Source of the DNA: Pseudooceanicola marinus | Lineage (GTDB): Bacteria; Pseudomonadota; Alphaproteobacteria; Rhodobacterales; Rhodobacteraceae | Reading direction: 5' to 3' | Length of the DNA: 64,000 bases | Assembly: GCF_002786295.1 (NCBI RefSeq) | Contig: NZ_PGTC01000017.1 | Span: forward strand, 124,001 to 188,000 | Shown here: piece by piece, positions 44,003 through 52,208 of the stretch | Numbering within the stretch: position 1 is the stretch's first letter | Layout of the letters: each line of letters starts with the position of its first letter | Notes under the pieces: generated by a model | What the model saw: the letters and a program-made list of their open reading frames with translations, nothing else | What the model was told of the DNA's origin: nothing | Databases searched by the model: none | Made by a program: the position numbers and the translations under genes

Positions 44003-44094
44003 TAACCAGGGGTGCTCCGAAACGGGGGCTGAGATGCGCGGCGCCGCGCGGACCCTTTCAAAGCTGATCCGGATAATGCCGGCGGAGCGAGGTC
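44003..44094 (+). ncRNA. TPP riboswitch (THI element)
   Basis: The conserved core is unmistakable: GGGGTGC (44009-44015), GGGCTGAGAT (44026-44035), a GC-rich P3a hairpin, ACCC (44052-44055), CTGATCCGGATAATGCCGG (44064-44082) and CGGAGCGA before the P1 closing strand. These match the established thiamine pyrophosphate aptamer, in which GCTGAGA and CTGATC...GGATAATGCC form the pyrimidine and pyrophosphate pockets. The aptamer ends just 3-5 bases before the ATG at 44097, so GAGG in its 3' strand is the only Shine-Dalgarno candidate. This predicts control of translation: TPP binding would hide the ribosome binding site. Confidence 0.95.
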
Positions 44095-44096
44095 CC

Positions 44097-44252
44097 ATGT
44101 TCCACGACACAGTGTTGTCGCATCCTGTCATGCTGTCAGACGCACCGAACGCCCCGGAGTTGGTCGCCGTCCCCCTGCCCCCGCGACCGGCGACGCGCCA
44201 AACCACCCAGACGCTAGGACAGGCCCTCGTTCCCGACGAGGTGGCACAATGA
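44097..44252 (+). CDS. 51-residue ORF under the TPP riboswitch
   Basis: Begins immediately after the riboswitch (MFHDTVLSHPV...) and ends in an ATGA overlap with the flavin monooxygenase gene (QALVPDEVAQ then stop). No family is recognised. It may be a small real protein or a leader whose translation is needed to open the monooxygenase start. The middle is rich in Pro and Ala. Its placement is the main support. Confidence 0.5.
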   Translation: MFHDTVLSHPVMLSDAPNAPELVAVPLPPRPATRQTTQTLGQALVPDEVAQ

Positions 44253-45469
44253 TCCTCAACGCGGTGGTCTTCGGTTTCGGCAGCCATGAAGCTGCCTGGC
44301 GCCATGCCGACGTGGATCCGACAGCGCCTCTGACGCTGGCCCATTGGATCCAATGCGCCCAGCAGGCCGAGGCAGCCGGGTTCGACGGGCTCTTCCTCGG
44401 GGACATCCTCTGCCTGCAGGACTGGCCCGAGGAGCACCCCTCGGAAACGCTCGACCCCTTCATGGTTCTGGCCGCGGTCGCCGGCGCAACCAGCCGGCTG
44501 AGGCTGACCTGCACCGCGTCGACCAGCTTCAACCATCCCTGGCACCTGGCCCGGCGCATCCTGTCCCTGCACCATCTGAGCGCAGGCCGGGCGGGTTGGA
44601 ACATCGTCACATCCTCCTATCCGCAGGAGGCGGAGAACTTCGGCTGGCCCGAGATGCCCGGCACCGAAGAACGTTATGCCCGGGCCGAGGAGGTGGTGGC
44701 GGCCGTCCGCGCCCTCTGGAGCGGCTGGGACGGGATCACCCGGCTTGCCGACCAGGCGGCGGGGCGCTGGCTGGACGCGACACCGCCCCGGGTGGACGCC
44801 ATGGGGCGGTTCGGCGCGATCCACGGGGCCTTGAACCTCTCCCCCGCCCCCTGGGACCGGCCGCTGCTGGCGCAGGCCGGGTCCTCGCCCACCGGACTTG
44901 CCTTCGCGGCACGCCACGCCGACCAGGTGTTTACCGTGCAATCCGACATGACCGAGGCCAGGGCGTTCCGGCATCGCGCACGGGCGCTGGCCGCAGCCTC
45001 GGACAGAAACCCCGACGAGATCGCGGTGCTGCCCGGCCTCATTCCCTTCGTGGCCGAGACGGCGGAGGCCGCCGAGGCGGAGCTGGCAACGCTTACGCAG
45101 CGCCTGAACCTCGACCATGCCAGAACCAAGCTGGAGCGCTTCCTGGGTCTGTCCCTGGCCGGCCTTTCCCTCGACGCGCCGGTGCCCTTCGGCCCGGCGG
45201 ATCTGGCGCCCAATGCCTTCAGCAACTCCCGCGCCCACGTCCTGCTTGGCGAGGCACAGCAGAAGGCCCTGACCTTGCGCCAGTTGCTTGCCCGTTTCGC
45301 CGCCGGGCGCGGTCACCTCCTTCTGGTCGGGACGGGCGATCACGTGGCCGGCGTCATGCGGGAGTGGGTCGAGGCCGGCGCGGCCGACGGTTTCAACGTG
45401 ATGCCACCCCTTCTGCCCTCAGGGATCGAGAGGTTTGGACAATTGGTTCCGACCGGTCGCCGGATCTGA
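44249..45469 (+). CDS. NtaA/SnaA/DszA-family FMN-dependent monooxygenase, C-terminally truncated
   Basis: 406 residues of the bacterial luciferase-like fold. Family signatures include AGFDGLFLGDILCLQDWPEEHPSETLDPF, TASTSFNHPWHLARRILSLHHLSAGRAGWNIVTSSYPQEAENFG (flavin/substrate region) and LLAQAGSSPTGLAFAARHADQVFT. Usual members are about 440 residues and end in LVPELQRRGLFR...LREHLGL; here the protein stops soon after GQLVP, so roughly 35 residues are missing. It would use reduced FMN and O2 to oxidise a C-N or C-S bond. The TPP riboswitch links it to thiamin metabolism, for example salvage or use of a thiamin-related compound; this is inference. Confidence 0.82.
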   Translation: MILNAVVFGFGSHEAAWRHADVDPTAPLTLAHWIQCAQQAEAAGFDGLFLGDILCLQDWPEEHPSETLDPFMVLAAVAGATSRLRLTCTASTSFNHPWHLARRILSLHHLSAGRAGWNIVTSSYPQEAENFGWPEMPGTEERYARAEEVVAAVRALWSGWDGITRLADQAAGRWLDATPPRVDAMGRFGAIHGALNLSPAPWDRPLLAQAGSSPTGLAFAARHADQVFTVQSDMTEARAFRHRARALAAASDRNPDEIAVLPGLIPFVAETAEAAEAELATLTQRLNLDHARTKLERFLGLSLAGLSLDAPVPFGPADLAPNAFSNSRAHVLLGEAQQKALTLRQLLARFAAGRGHLLLVGTGDHVAGVMREWVEAGAADGFNVMPPLLPSGIERFGQLVPTGRRI

Positions 45470-45710
45470 TCGCGGGCGCGGATCAAAACGCCTGCGCCTG
45501 CCGCATGGACTGAGAGCTGTGCATGGCTTGTTCAGGCATACCCACTTTTGTGGCACAAGATTTCCGAGATCGAGATCGACGTTTCATTAGATTTGTGAAG
45601 AGGCCACGCTGGTTCCTAGGTACAGTCCGAGGCACCACCGGATCCACAGCCCTTCAACCGAGTAGGACCCTCCCATCCGCTTCTCCGTCGCCATTGCCCT
45701 CACCCTGGTC

Positions 45711-47117
45711 ATGTCCGCCGTCGGCCTGACCTATGAGATCGCCGCCGGGCGCGTCCTGGCCCCCTTTTTCGGCACGTCCCTGCTGACCTGGACCACGGTG
45801 ATCGCCACCGTTCTGGGCGGGTTTTCCCTGGGCAGCGCCCTGGGCGGGATGGTGGCGGAACGGCCTCGGGATGAGGCACTGCGCCGGGTGCGCGGCGCGC
45901 TGATCACGACGGCGGTCCTGATGACCGTCTCTCCGGCGGTACTGAGCGTGCTGCATTCCTGGGGCGCGCGGGGCACCGGCGGCATGGTCCTTTGCGTGAT
46001 CGTCGTCTTCTTCCCCGCCTCGGTCTTCATCACCCTGCCCTCGCCGCTCCTGGCCAAACTCGCGATCGAGGCCCGCCCCGGCCACGAAGGATCCTCCCTC
46101 GGGTTCGTCATGGCGGCGGGCTCGATCGGGGCGATTTTCGGTTCGATCCTGTCGGGCTTCGTCGCATTGCCGCTGATCGGGGCCACGGCCACCTTCGCCG
46201 CCTGCGGCATGCTGGCGCTGCTGTGCCTGCCCTTCCTGCGCGGCGGCGCGGCCAACAGCCGCGGCGTGACCATCGCCGCCGCCGGTTTCGTCGCCTTCGC
46301 CGGGCTGGCGGGCACCCCGGCCTGCGAGTTCGAATCCGGGCAATCCTGCCTCGACGTGGATCAGCGGGGGGCCCAGGTCCGGCTGTTCTCCGACGGGGTG
46401 CTGCAGGCCGCAGAGCTCAAGACGGCTGCCGCGGAGGGCACAGGCGACCTGGCACTGTCCTACACCAGCTGGCTGTGGTCGCGCCTCGACACGGACCTGG
46501 GCCCGGCGCCCGAGGTTCTCTTCGTCGGCGGCGGCGGCTACACCCTGCCCACGCAGCTTTTGGCGTCACGCCCCGAGGCACGGGCCATCGCGGTGGAAAT
46601 CGACCCGCTGGTCACCGACGTCGTGCGGGCGCACCTGCCGCGCGCGGCGGCGATGATCGCCCGGACGGGGTATGACGCGGCCGCTCCGTCGGACGCGACC
46701 GAGGGGCGCCTGGGCATCGTTCATGCCGATGGCCGCACCTACCTCAACGCAACCGAGGCGCGCTTCGACGCGGCGGTGATGGATGCTTTTTCCTCCGGGT
46801 CGGTCCCGGCGCATCTGGTCACGCTCGAAACCTTCGAGCGACTGCGCCAGATCGTTGACGGGCCCGTCTATGTGAACCTGATCGACGGTCCCGACGGCCC
46901 TCTGGCGCGGGGCGTGCACGCAATCCTTACGGAGCTTTACCCGGAGGTGCAGGTCGTCCTCGGCTCTCTCGGGGCCTCCGGTCGGGGCAACATCCTGCTG
47001 GCCGCGTCAGAGGCGCCTCTGCCCCGGCTGCAGTCGCTGCCCGAAGGCTACGGCCCGACACAGATCTCCGAGGCGCGCGCCTTCACGGACGACCGGGGCT
47101 GGGTCGGGCACCGCTAG
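45711..47117 (+). CDS. Membrane-fused spermidine-synthase-like protein
   Basis: 468 residues. The N-terminal ~200 form about six hydrophobic segments (TWTTVIATVLGGFSLGSALGG, VMAAGSIGAIFGSILSGFVALPLIG), and the rest is a spermidine synthase-like methyltransferase fold (LFVGGGGYTLPTQLL, AVEIDPLVTDVVRAHL, HADGRTYL, DAVMDAF). It lacks the full set of polyamine-binding residues, so its reaction is unclear. The coding similarity begins upstream of the first ATG: RFSVAIALTLV precedes it in frame from 45675, where the codon is ATC. Either a non-standard start is used or the N-terminus is shortened by mutation. Confidence 0.8.
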   Translation: MSAVGLTYEIAAGRVLAPFFGTSLLTWTTVIATVLGGFSLGSALGGMVAERPRDEALRRVRGALITTAVLMTVSPAVLSVLHSWGARGTGGMVLCVIVVFFPASVFITLPSPLLAKLAIEARPGHEGSSLGFVMAAGSIGAIFGSILSGFVALPLIGATATFAACGMLALLCLPFLRGGAANSRGVTIAAAGFVAFAGLAGTPACEFESGQSCLDVDQRGAQVRLFSDGVLQAAELKTAAAEGTGDLALSYTSWLWSRLDTDLGPAPEVLFVGGGGYTLPTQLLASRPEARAIAVEIDPLVTDVVRAHLPRAAAMIARTGYDAAAPSDATEGRLGIVHADGRTYLNATEARFDAAVMDAFSSGSVPAHLVTLETFERLRQIVDGPVYVNLIDGPDGPLARGVHAILTELYPEVQVVLGSLGASGRGNILLAASEAPLPRLQSLPEGYGPTQISEARAFTDDRGWVGHR

Positions 47118-48754
47118 CTCCCCGCATCATCGGCCCCGGATCTTGCGAAGCTGTCCAGCTCGGGGCGCGTCCCGACGTTCACGTGGTCGATGTCTTCCTG
47201 CGCGAAGCCCCGGATCAGCGAGGGGATCATCATGCTGCACAGGATGAAGATCGGCAGGCCGACCACGGTGATCACTTGTTGCAGGGCGGTCAACCCGGCC
47301 TCTCCGGCCAGGACGATCAGCATTGCCGCCACCAGCCCTTCGGCCGCCCCCCAGAAGACGCGCTGATGGGTTGGGCCGGGGTTGGGTGTGCCGGTGCAGA
47401 GCATGTCGACCACAAGCGAGGCCGAGTCCGACGACGTGGCGAAGAAGATCGCGACGATCACCACCGCAAGCCCCTGGACGACCGGGGTGAAGGGGAAGTG
47501 CTCGAAGAAGGCGAACATGGCCAGCGGGATGCTGTCGGCCACCGCGGCGCTGATCTGGCCCGCGCTGTCGCCCAGGGCCTCGCGCGCGGCCAGGCCGATA
47601 CCGTCGAACTCCATCGCCTGCCAGCCGAAGATGGCGAACCAGACCAGGGTGAACAGGGATGGCGCGCCAAGCACACCGAAGACGAACTCCCGGATGGTGC
47701 GCCCGCGCGAGATGCGCGCAACGAAGAGCCCGATGAAGGGCGACCAGGTCACCGTCCAGGCCCAGTAAAAGACCGTCCAGCTGCCCTGCCAGCCCCAGTC
47801 GTCGTTGCCCGGGTTTTCATTGGCCAGCATGTCGTTCCAGAAGGCCAGCCGCGGCAGGTTCTCGAAGTAGAGGCCGAAGGTTTCGACCAGCCCGCGCAGC
47901 AGGAACAGCGTGGAGCCGGTGACCAGCACGAAGACCATCAGCGCCACCGCCATGCCGATATTGAGGTTCGACAGCAGCTTCACCCCCTTGTCGAGGCCCG
48001 CGACGATGGATCCGATGGCGACAAGGGTCAGCACCGTGAGGATCGCAACCTGCACCACGGTCCCGTCCCCGGTCCCGAAAAGCGCGTCGAGGCCCGCCGC
48101 GATCTGGCTGGAGCCGAGGCCAAGCGACACCGCGACGCCGAAAAGCGTGCCGAGGATCGCGACGATGTCGATGGCCTTGCCGACCGGGCCATGGATGCCC
48201 TCCCGCAGCAGCGGGTAGAAGACCGAGCTGACGCGGACCGGCAGATCATAGCGGTTGATGAAATAGGCAAAGGCCAGCCCCGGCAGCGTGAAGATCGCCC
48301 AGGTGTGCAGCCCGAGGTGGTAGATTGCGATGGAGATCGCATCGCGCGCCGCCTCTTCCGTGTAGGCCTCCACCCCCGGCAGCGGCGGGCTGGAGAAATG
48401 GCTGATGGGTTCCGCCACGCCCCAGAACATCAGGACCGTGCCGATGCCCCCGGCAAACAGCATGGTGAACCAGGAGAGGTTGGAATACTCCGGCCGTTCG
48501 CCCTTGGGCCCCAGCCGGATATGCCCGTGTCGCGACACCGCCGCCCAGATCAGGAAGCCCAGCCAGACGTTGACCCCGAGGATGAAGAACCAGCCCAGGT
48601 TGGTCACGATCCAGGATCGCCCGGCGGCGAAGGCGTCTCCGATCCCCTCGGGGAACAGGACCAGCGCAATCACGAAGACGATCGTGACCCCCGCTGAGAC
48701 GAAAAAAATGGTGGGGTCCGTGCGAAGGCCGAGGCGGCGGGCCAAGTGTTCCAA
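47114..48754 (-). CDS. BCCT-family betaine/choline/carnitine transporter
   Basis: 546 residues with 12 membrane segments. Family motifs are AGGIGTVLMFWGVAEP in helix 3 and FYWAWTVTWSPFIGLFVARISRGRTIREFV in helix 8 with the aromatic box Trp residues; one Trp of the usual WAWWxSW pattern is Thr. It takes up a quaternary ammonium or sulfonium solute (glycine betaine, choline, carnitine or DMSP). The start is TTG at 48754, supported by AGGAGCC eight bases before it and by similarity beginning at EHLARRLGL; upstream open codons are out of family. Confidence 0.9.
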   Translation of the reverse strand: MEHLARRLGLRTDPTIFFVSAGVTIVFVIALVLFPEGIGDAFAAGRSWIVTNLGWFFILGVNVWLGFLIWAAVSRHGHIRLGPKGERPEYSNLSWFTMLFAGGIGTVLMFWGVAEPISHFSSPPLPGVEAYTEEAARDAISIAIYHLGLHTWAIFTLPGLAFAYFINRYDLPVRVSSVFYPLLREGIHGPVGKAIDIVAILGTLFGVAVSLGLGSSQIAAGLDALFGTGDGTVVQVAILTVLTLVAIGSIVAGLDKGVKLLSNLNIGMAVALMVFVLVTGSTLFLLRGLVETFGLYFENLPRLAFWNDMLANENPGNDDWGWQGSWTVFYWAWTVTWSPFIGLFVARISRGRTIREFVFGVLGAPSLFTLVWFAIFGWQAMEFDGIGLAAREALGDSAGQISAAVADSIPLAMFAFFEHFPFTPVVQGLAVVIVAIFFATSSDSASLVVDMLCTGTPNPGPTHQRVFWGAAEGLVAAMLIVLAGEAGLTALQQVITVVGLPIFILCSMMIPSLIRGFAQEDIDHVNVGTRPELDSFARSGADDAGS

Positions 48755-49120
48755 TGGACAGGCTCCTGAGCGTGGGTCACTGTCACTCAACTGTGAACGG
48801 GGCGCGATGTTCCATCGGAGCGCGTTTCTCTTTGCAGAACATCCCCGCCCCGCCGCGAAACAGGGGCTGCGTCCATGCAATGACTGGACCGTCATCGCGA
48901 CATGGCCGGCCCAGACCCGCAACGGAGCTTGTGTGCAGTTTGCAGGCCAGTGCGATTGCGAATGAGTCAGTGGGTGAGTGATGCGGAACAGAATAAAGGT
49001 CGCCGTGCGTCAGAAAAGACGCACGGCGACCGGGGACGAAAAGTCGTACATTCTGAAAAAATGTTTCTCCACTCAGGTAATGAGCATAGGGTAACGCAAT
49101 GCCGATCCCCTGCGCCTCCC
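48755..49120. other. Intergenic region between the BCCT and response-regulator genes
   Basis: No gene is seen. It contains the BCCT promoter side and the terminator hairpin of the two-component operon at 48998-49031. Lower GC than the flanks near 48950-49090. Confidence 0.6.
48998..49031 (-). terminator. Rho-independent terminator of the two-component operon
   Basis: A perfect 14-base stem (GGTCGCCGTGCGTC / GACGCACGGCGACC) with an AGAAAA loop is followed on the minus strand by TTTATTCTGTT. It is about 90 bases beyond the response-regulator stop. Confidence 0.88.
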
Positions 49121-50143
49121 CTATTCGGAGGAGGGAATGGCGGAAAGTGCCAGCAGCAATGCCACAAGATCGGTTTGACGGTGGGTTTCCGTCTTGGCGA
49201 AAACGCTTTTGAGGTGGCTGGCCACGGTGGTCGGCGACACGCCCAGGGTCTCGGCGATGGCATCGCTGCGCAACCCGCTGGCCAGCAGGCCGGAGATGCG
49301 CGCCTCGGTGGGCGTCAGGCCAAGGGCCCGGCGCAGCAGATCGGGGTCGGGCACCGCGCGGCGGGCAGGATCGACGATCAGCACCATCACCGCAGCCCCC
49401 TGCCCTGTGCTGCTGTCCAGCCGCGACAGCAGCAGGATCGGCCCCTGGCCGCGATCGGGCCGGACCAGCGGCACCGGCGCCACGGCGGTCGACGTCCCAC
49501 CCGACAGCGCCTCCGTCAGCCCCTCGCGCAACTTCGTGGGCTCGACCTCAGCGCGCAGCGTCTCGTCCAGACGCAGACCGGACCCTGGCTGGCACAGCGC
49601 GCGGGCGACGGCGTTGGCGTGCAGCACCTGGCCCGCCGGGTCGAGCAGGACGATCCCCTGCGACAGCCGGTCGAGCGCGGCCCAGGCCCCGGCCTCGGCC
49701 TCGGCCAGCGCCGTTCGTGCCGCCTCCACCGCCCCCTCTGTCGGCCGCGCCGAGGCCACCCGCCGGACCTGGCGCAGATGGGCCGCGATGGTGGCCAGCA
49801 GCACCTCGTAGTCCACCGGCTTGACGATGTAGTCGTCCGCACCACGCATCTTGCCGTCGATGATGTCCGCCCGGTCTCCGAAGGCCGTGAGGAACAGGAA
49901 GGGCACCGCATCAAGCGCGCTGTGCTCCGCCCGCAGGGCCTGCAACAGGGCCCGGCCATCCATGCGCGGCATGGCGATGTCGCACAGGATCAGGTCGGGT
50001 TGCGTGTCCTTCAACATCTCCAGCGCCTGCAGCCCGTCCCCGGCACAGAGCGCGCGATAGCCTGCCTCGGTCAACTCCTCGCAGATATCGTTGCGCAGGT
50101 GGCGTTCATCTTCGCAAACCATGATCGTCGCGGGTTCGGTCAT
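49121..50143 (-). CDS. Response regulator: REC, PAS-like and LuxR-type DNA-binding domains
   Basis: 340 residues. The receiver domain (1-120) has the acidic pair VCEDE, phosphoacceptor DLILCDIAMPRMDG and Lys in YIVKPVDYEVL. A middle PAS-like segment (about 150-255) contains LDRLSQGIVLLDPAGQVLHANAVARAL. The C-terminal LuxR/GerE helix-turn-helix is LTPTEARISGLLASGLRSDAIAETLGVSPTTVASHLKSVFAKTETHRQTDL. REC-PAS-LuxR is an uncommon order. It overlaps the kinase stop by four bases (ATGA). Confidence 0.9.
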   Translation of the reverse strand: MTEPATIMVCEDERHLRNDICEELTEAGYRALCAGDGLQALEMLKDTQPDLILCDIAMPRMDGRALLQALRAEHSALDAVPFLFLTAFGDRADIIDGKMRGADDYIVKPVDYEVLLATIAAHLRQVRRVASARPTEGAVEAARTALAEAEAGAWAALDRLSQGIVLLDPAGQVLHANAVARALCQPGSGLRLDETLRAEVEPTKLREGLTEALSGGTSTAVAPVPLVRPDRGQGPILLLSRLDSSTGQGAAVMVLIVDPARRAVPDPDLLRRALGLTPTEARISGLLASGLRSDAIAETLGVSPTTVASHLKSVFAKTETHRQTDLVALLLALSAIPSSE

Positions 50144-51492
50144 GACACGGCCTCCTCCTTGTCGGAGGGTGTTTCCGGCATCCACAGGGTGAAGAGCGTC
50201 CCGCCGCCGGTCCGCGGCTGCACGGTGATCCGCCCCTGCAGCAGCAGCGCCAGCCGCTGCGCCAGCCACAACCCGATCCCGGTGCCCGCCGCCGGCGCAT
50301 CCTCGCCGCGCTGGAACCGGGCGAAGAGCCTTTCGGCCTCGGCATCGCTGAGGCCGGGACCTCGGTCCGCGACGGCACAGGCCACCTGCCCGTCCTGCCG
50401 GAAAAGGGTGAGGTCGACCGGCGTGTCGGGGGGCGAGTATTTGACCGCGTTGTCGATCAGGTTCATCAGCGCGTGCTGCACCAGCTTGGCATCGCACCAG
50501 GCGCACAGTTCCGGCTCGGCGACCGTCAGCGAGATCCGTCGCCCCGGATGCCGCCGGCGCATCTCCTCCACGATGCTGCGCACCGGCGGGACCAGATCGA
50601 CGATCACCTGCTGGGGGCGCACGATCTGGTGGTCGATCCGGCCGATCAGCAGCGCCGCATCCACCAGCCGGTCGAGCGAGCCGACCATTTCGCGGATCGT
50701 GGCCTGCTTGGCTTCCAGAACCTCCGGCGCGGCGGGCTGGCCACGGCGGTACATGCGCTGTGCCGCGCTATCGATCACCGCCAGCGGCGTGCGGAACTGG
50801 TGCGAAACCACGGCGGCAAAGTCGCGCCAATGGGCGACGGTGGCGCGTTCGCGGTCCAGATCCTCCTCCAGCCGCTGCGAGCGTTCGCGCAGGATCTCGG
50901 CATCCAGCCGCGCGCGCCGGTCCGCCAGGATGCGCCAGCCCAGATAGATGGCCAGCAACACGCCGATGCCCAGCGAATAGGCCACCTGCGCCACCGCCGT
51001 CCGATAGCTGCCCAGTCGGTTCGACAGGACCCGCCATTCGCTGACCATTGCCCGGTTCGCCGCCCGGTTCAGCTCCCGCACCAGTACGCCCATCTGTCGG
51101 CTCAACTCCTGCTCCTCGTAGGGCGCCAACTGCCGCACCGCCGGGTCGAGACGCTGCGCGGCGCGGGCCGCGGCGAGCACAGGGCCGGCGAACCCCAGCC
51201 GGTCCAGGAACCGTAGCTGCGGGCCCTGGGTCAGCATGTCGATGCGGCTGCGAAAGAGATCGTACTGCGGCCCGATCCGCCCAGCCTCCCCGGGGCTTTT
51301 GGCCAGGACCACCTGCAACTCCAGCGCCTCCACCTGGGTCTGGCTGATCACCCAGACCATGTTGGTGGCATCGTCCAGCCGCATGGAATCCTCGATCGCC
51401 CGCAGGCGCAGGAAGCCATAGACCAGAAGGCCCACACAAAGCATCAGCAGCAGGACGGGCACCATGGTGCGCCAGAAGGTGGCCCGGCTCAT
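50140..51492 (-). CDS. Membrane sensor histidine kinase
   Basis: 450 residues. There are two membrane segments (about 10-28 and 165-187) enclosing a periplasmic domain of roughly 135 residues, a coiled-coil linker, HisKA with AVVSHQFRTPLAVIDSAAQRM (phospho-His), and a HATPase_c domain with NLIDNAVKYS, DRGPGLS and GTGIGLWLAQRLA. Its cognate regulator overlaps downstream and a SUOX-fold exported protein overlaps upstream, so the periplasmic domain may read that protein. Confidence 0.93.
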   Translation of the reverse strand: MSRATFWRTMVPVLLLMLCVGLLVYGFLRLRAIEDSMRLDDATNMVWVISQTQVEALELQVVLAKSPGEAGRIGPQYDLFRSRIDMLTQGPQLRFLDRLGFAGPVLAAARAAQRLDPAVRQLAPYEEQELSRQMGVLVRELNRAANRAMVSEWRVLSNRLGSYRTAVAQVAYSLGIGVLLAIYLGWRILADRRARLDAEILRERSQRLEEDLDRERATVAHWRDFAAVVSHQFRTPLAVIDSAAQRMYRRGQPAAPEVLEAKQATIREMVGSLDRLVDAALLIGRIDHQIVRPQQVIVDLVPPVRSIVEEMRRRHPGRRISLTVAEPELCAWCDAKLVQHALMNLIDNAVKYSPPDTPVDLTLFRQDGQVACAVADRGPGLSDAEAERLFARFQRGEDAPAAGTGIGLWLAQRLALLLQGRITVQPRTGGGTLFTLWMPETPSDKEEAVS

Positions 51493-51962
51493 CGGGCTTC
51501 GAGGCGCGTCAGTTGCCAGACCCAGCGGTAGTCGAAATTGATGTCCTGCAACTCGCGGTGCGCGTCGCGCGGATAGACGATCCAGATCGGGCCCTTGTCG
51601 CGCGGGCTCATGGCCTCGCCGTTCCTGGTCAGCGCGGCGATCACGTCATAGCGGGTGAAATCCTCCACCGGCAGATCGATCTCGTAATCGTTCAGCGCCA
51701 GGGCCATCACCCTGTCGGAGGTGACCCCCGCATCCGCCAGCAGGTCGCGCATCAGCGGCCCGGTGAAATGCTGCGGCCCGTCGGTGACGGTGGTGTGGGT
51801 CGTCAGTTCGACCTGCGGCAGCGCCTCCAACCGGGCGCGGTCATAGGTTTCGATGCCATGCCCCGTTTCGATCGTCAGCAGAACGTCCTCTGCCCGGGCG
51901 AAGCTTGCGGAAAGAAAGAGAAGCGCGGCGATCAGAAAAATGCGCCTTGAGAACGAGATCAT
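51489..51962 (-). CDS. Small exported SUOX/YedY-fold protein without molybdenum-binding Cys
   Basis: 157 residues with a signal peptide (about 1-24, ARAED). The rest matches the oxidoreductase molybdopterin-binding fold (LEALPQVELTTHT, HFTGPLMRDLLADAGV, VMALALNDYEIDLPVEDF, PIWIVYPRD). The cysteine that ligates Mo in sulfite oxidase and YedY is absent; the mature protein has no Cys. It is therefore probably a ligand-binding or sensory relic rather than an enzyme. Its stop overlaps the kinase start (ATGA), so it is likely the periplasmic sensor partner. Confidence 0.82.
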   Translation of the reverse strand: MISFSRRIFLIAALLFLSASFARAEDVLLTIETGHGIETYDRARLEALPQVELTTHTTVTDGPQHFTGPLMRDLLADAGVTSDRVMALALNDYEIDLPVEDFTRYDVIAALTRNGEAMSPRDKGPIWIVYPRDAHRELQDINFDYRWVWQLTRLEAR

Positions 51963-52147
51963 GACAAAAAAGCCCCCGATGGTGGCCGCAGGATAATCCG
52001 CGGCCACGCCTTGATGCAATTGTCCGCCACCGAATCGTCCCTCCCGACACAGCACTGGCGCAGGAAACGCCAGGGAATTGCCCTTGCCCGGGATCGCCCC
52101 GACCGCGACAATGCGAAGCTGTCCCGACAGCCGCCCCGCAAAGGAAA

Positions 52148-52182
52148 AGGCGCCCGCCGGTCGCAATGACCCGCGGGCGCCT
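52148..52182 (-). terminator. Terminator of the proXWV operon
   Basis: A 10-base perfect stem (AGGCGCCCGC / GCGGGCGCCT) with a 15-base loop is followed on the minus strand by TTTTCCTTT, 27 bases after the proV stop. Confidence 0.88.
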
Positions 52183-52208
52183 CCGGTCTTCACACCTGGT
52201 GCCCGGGC

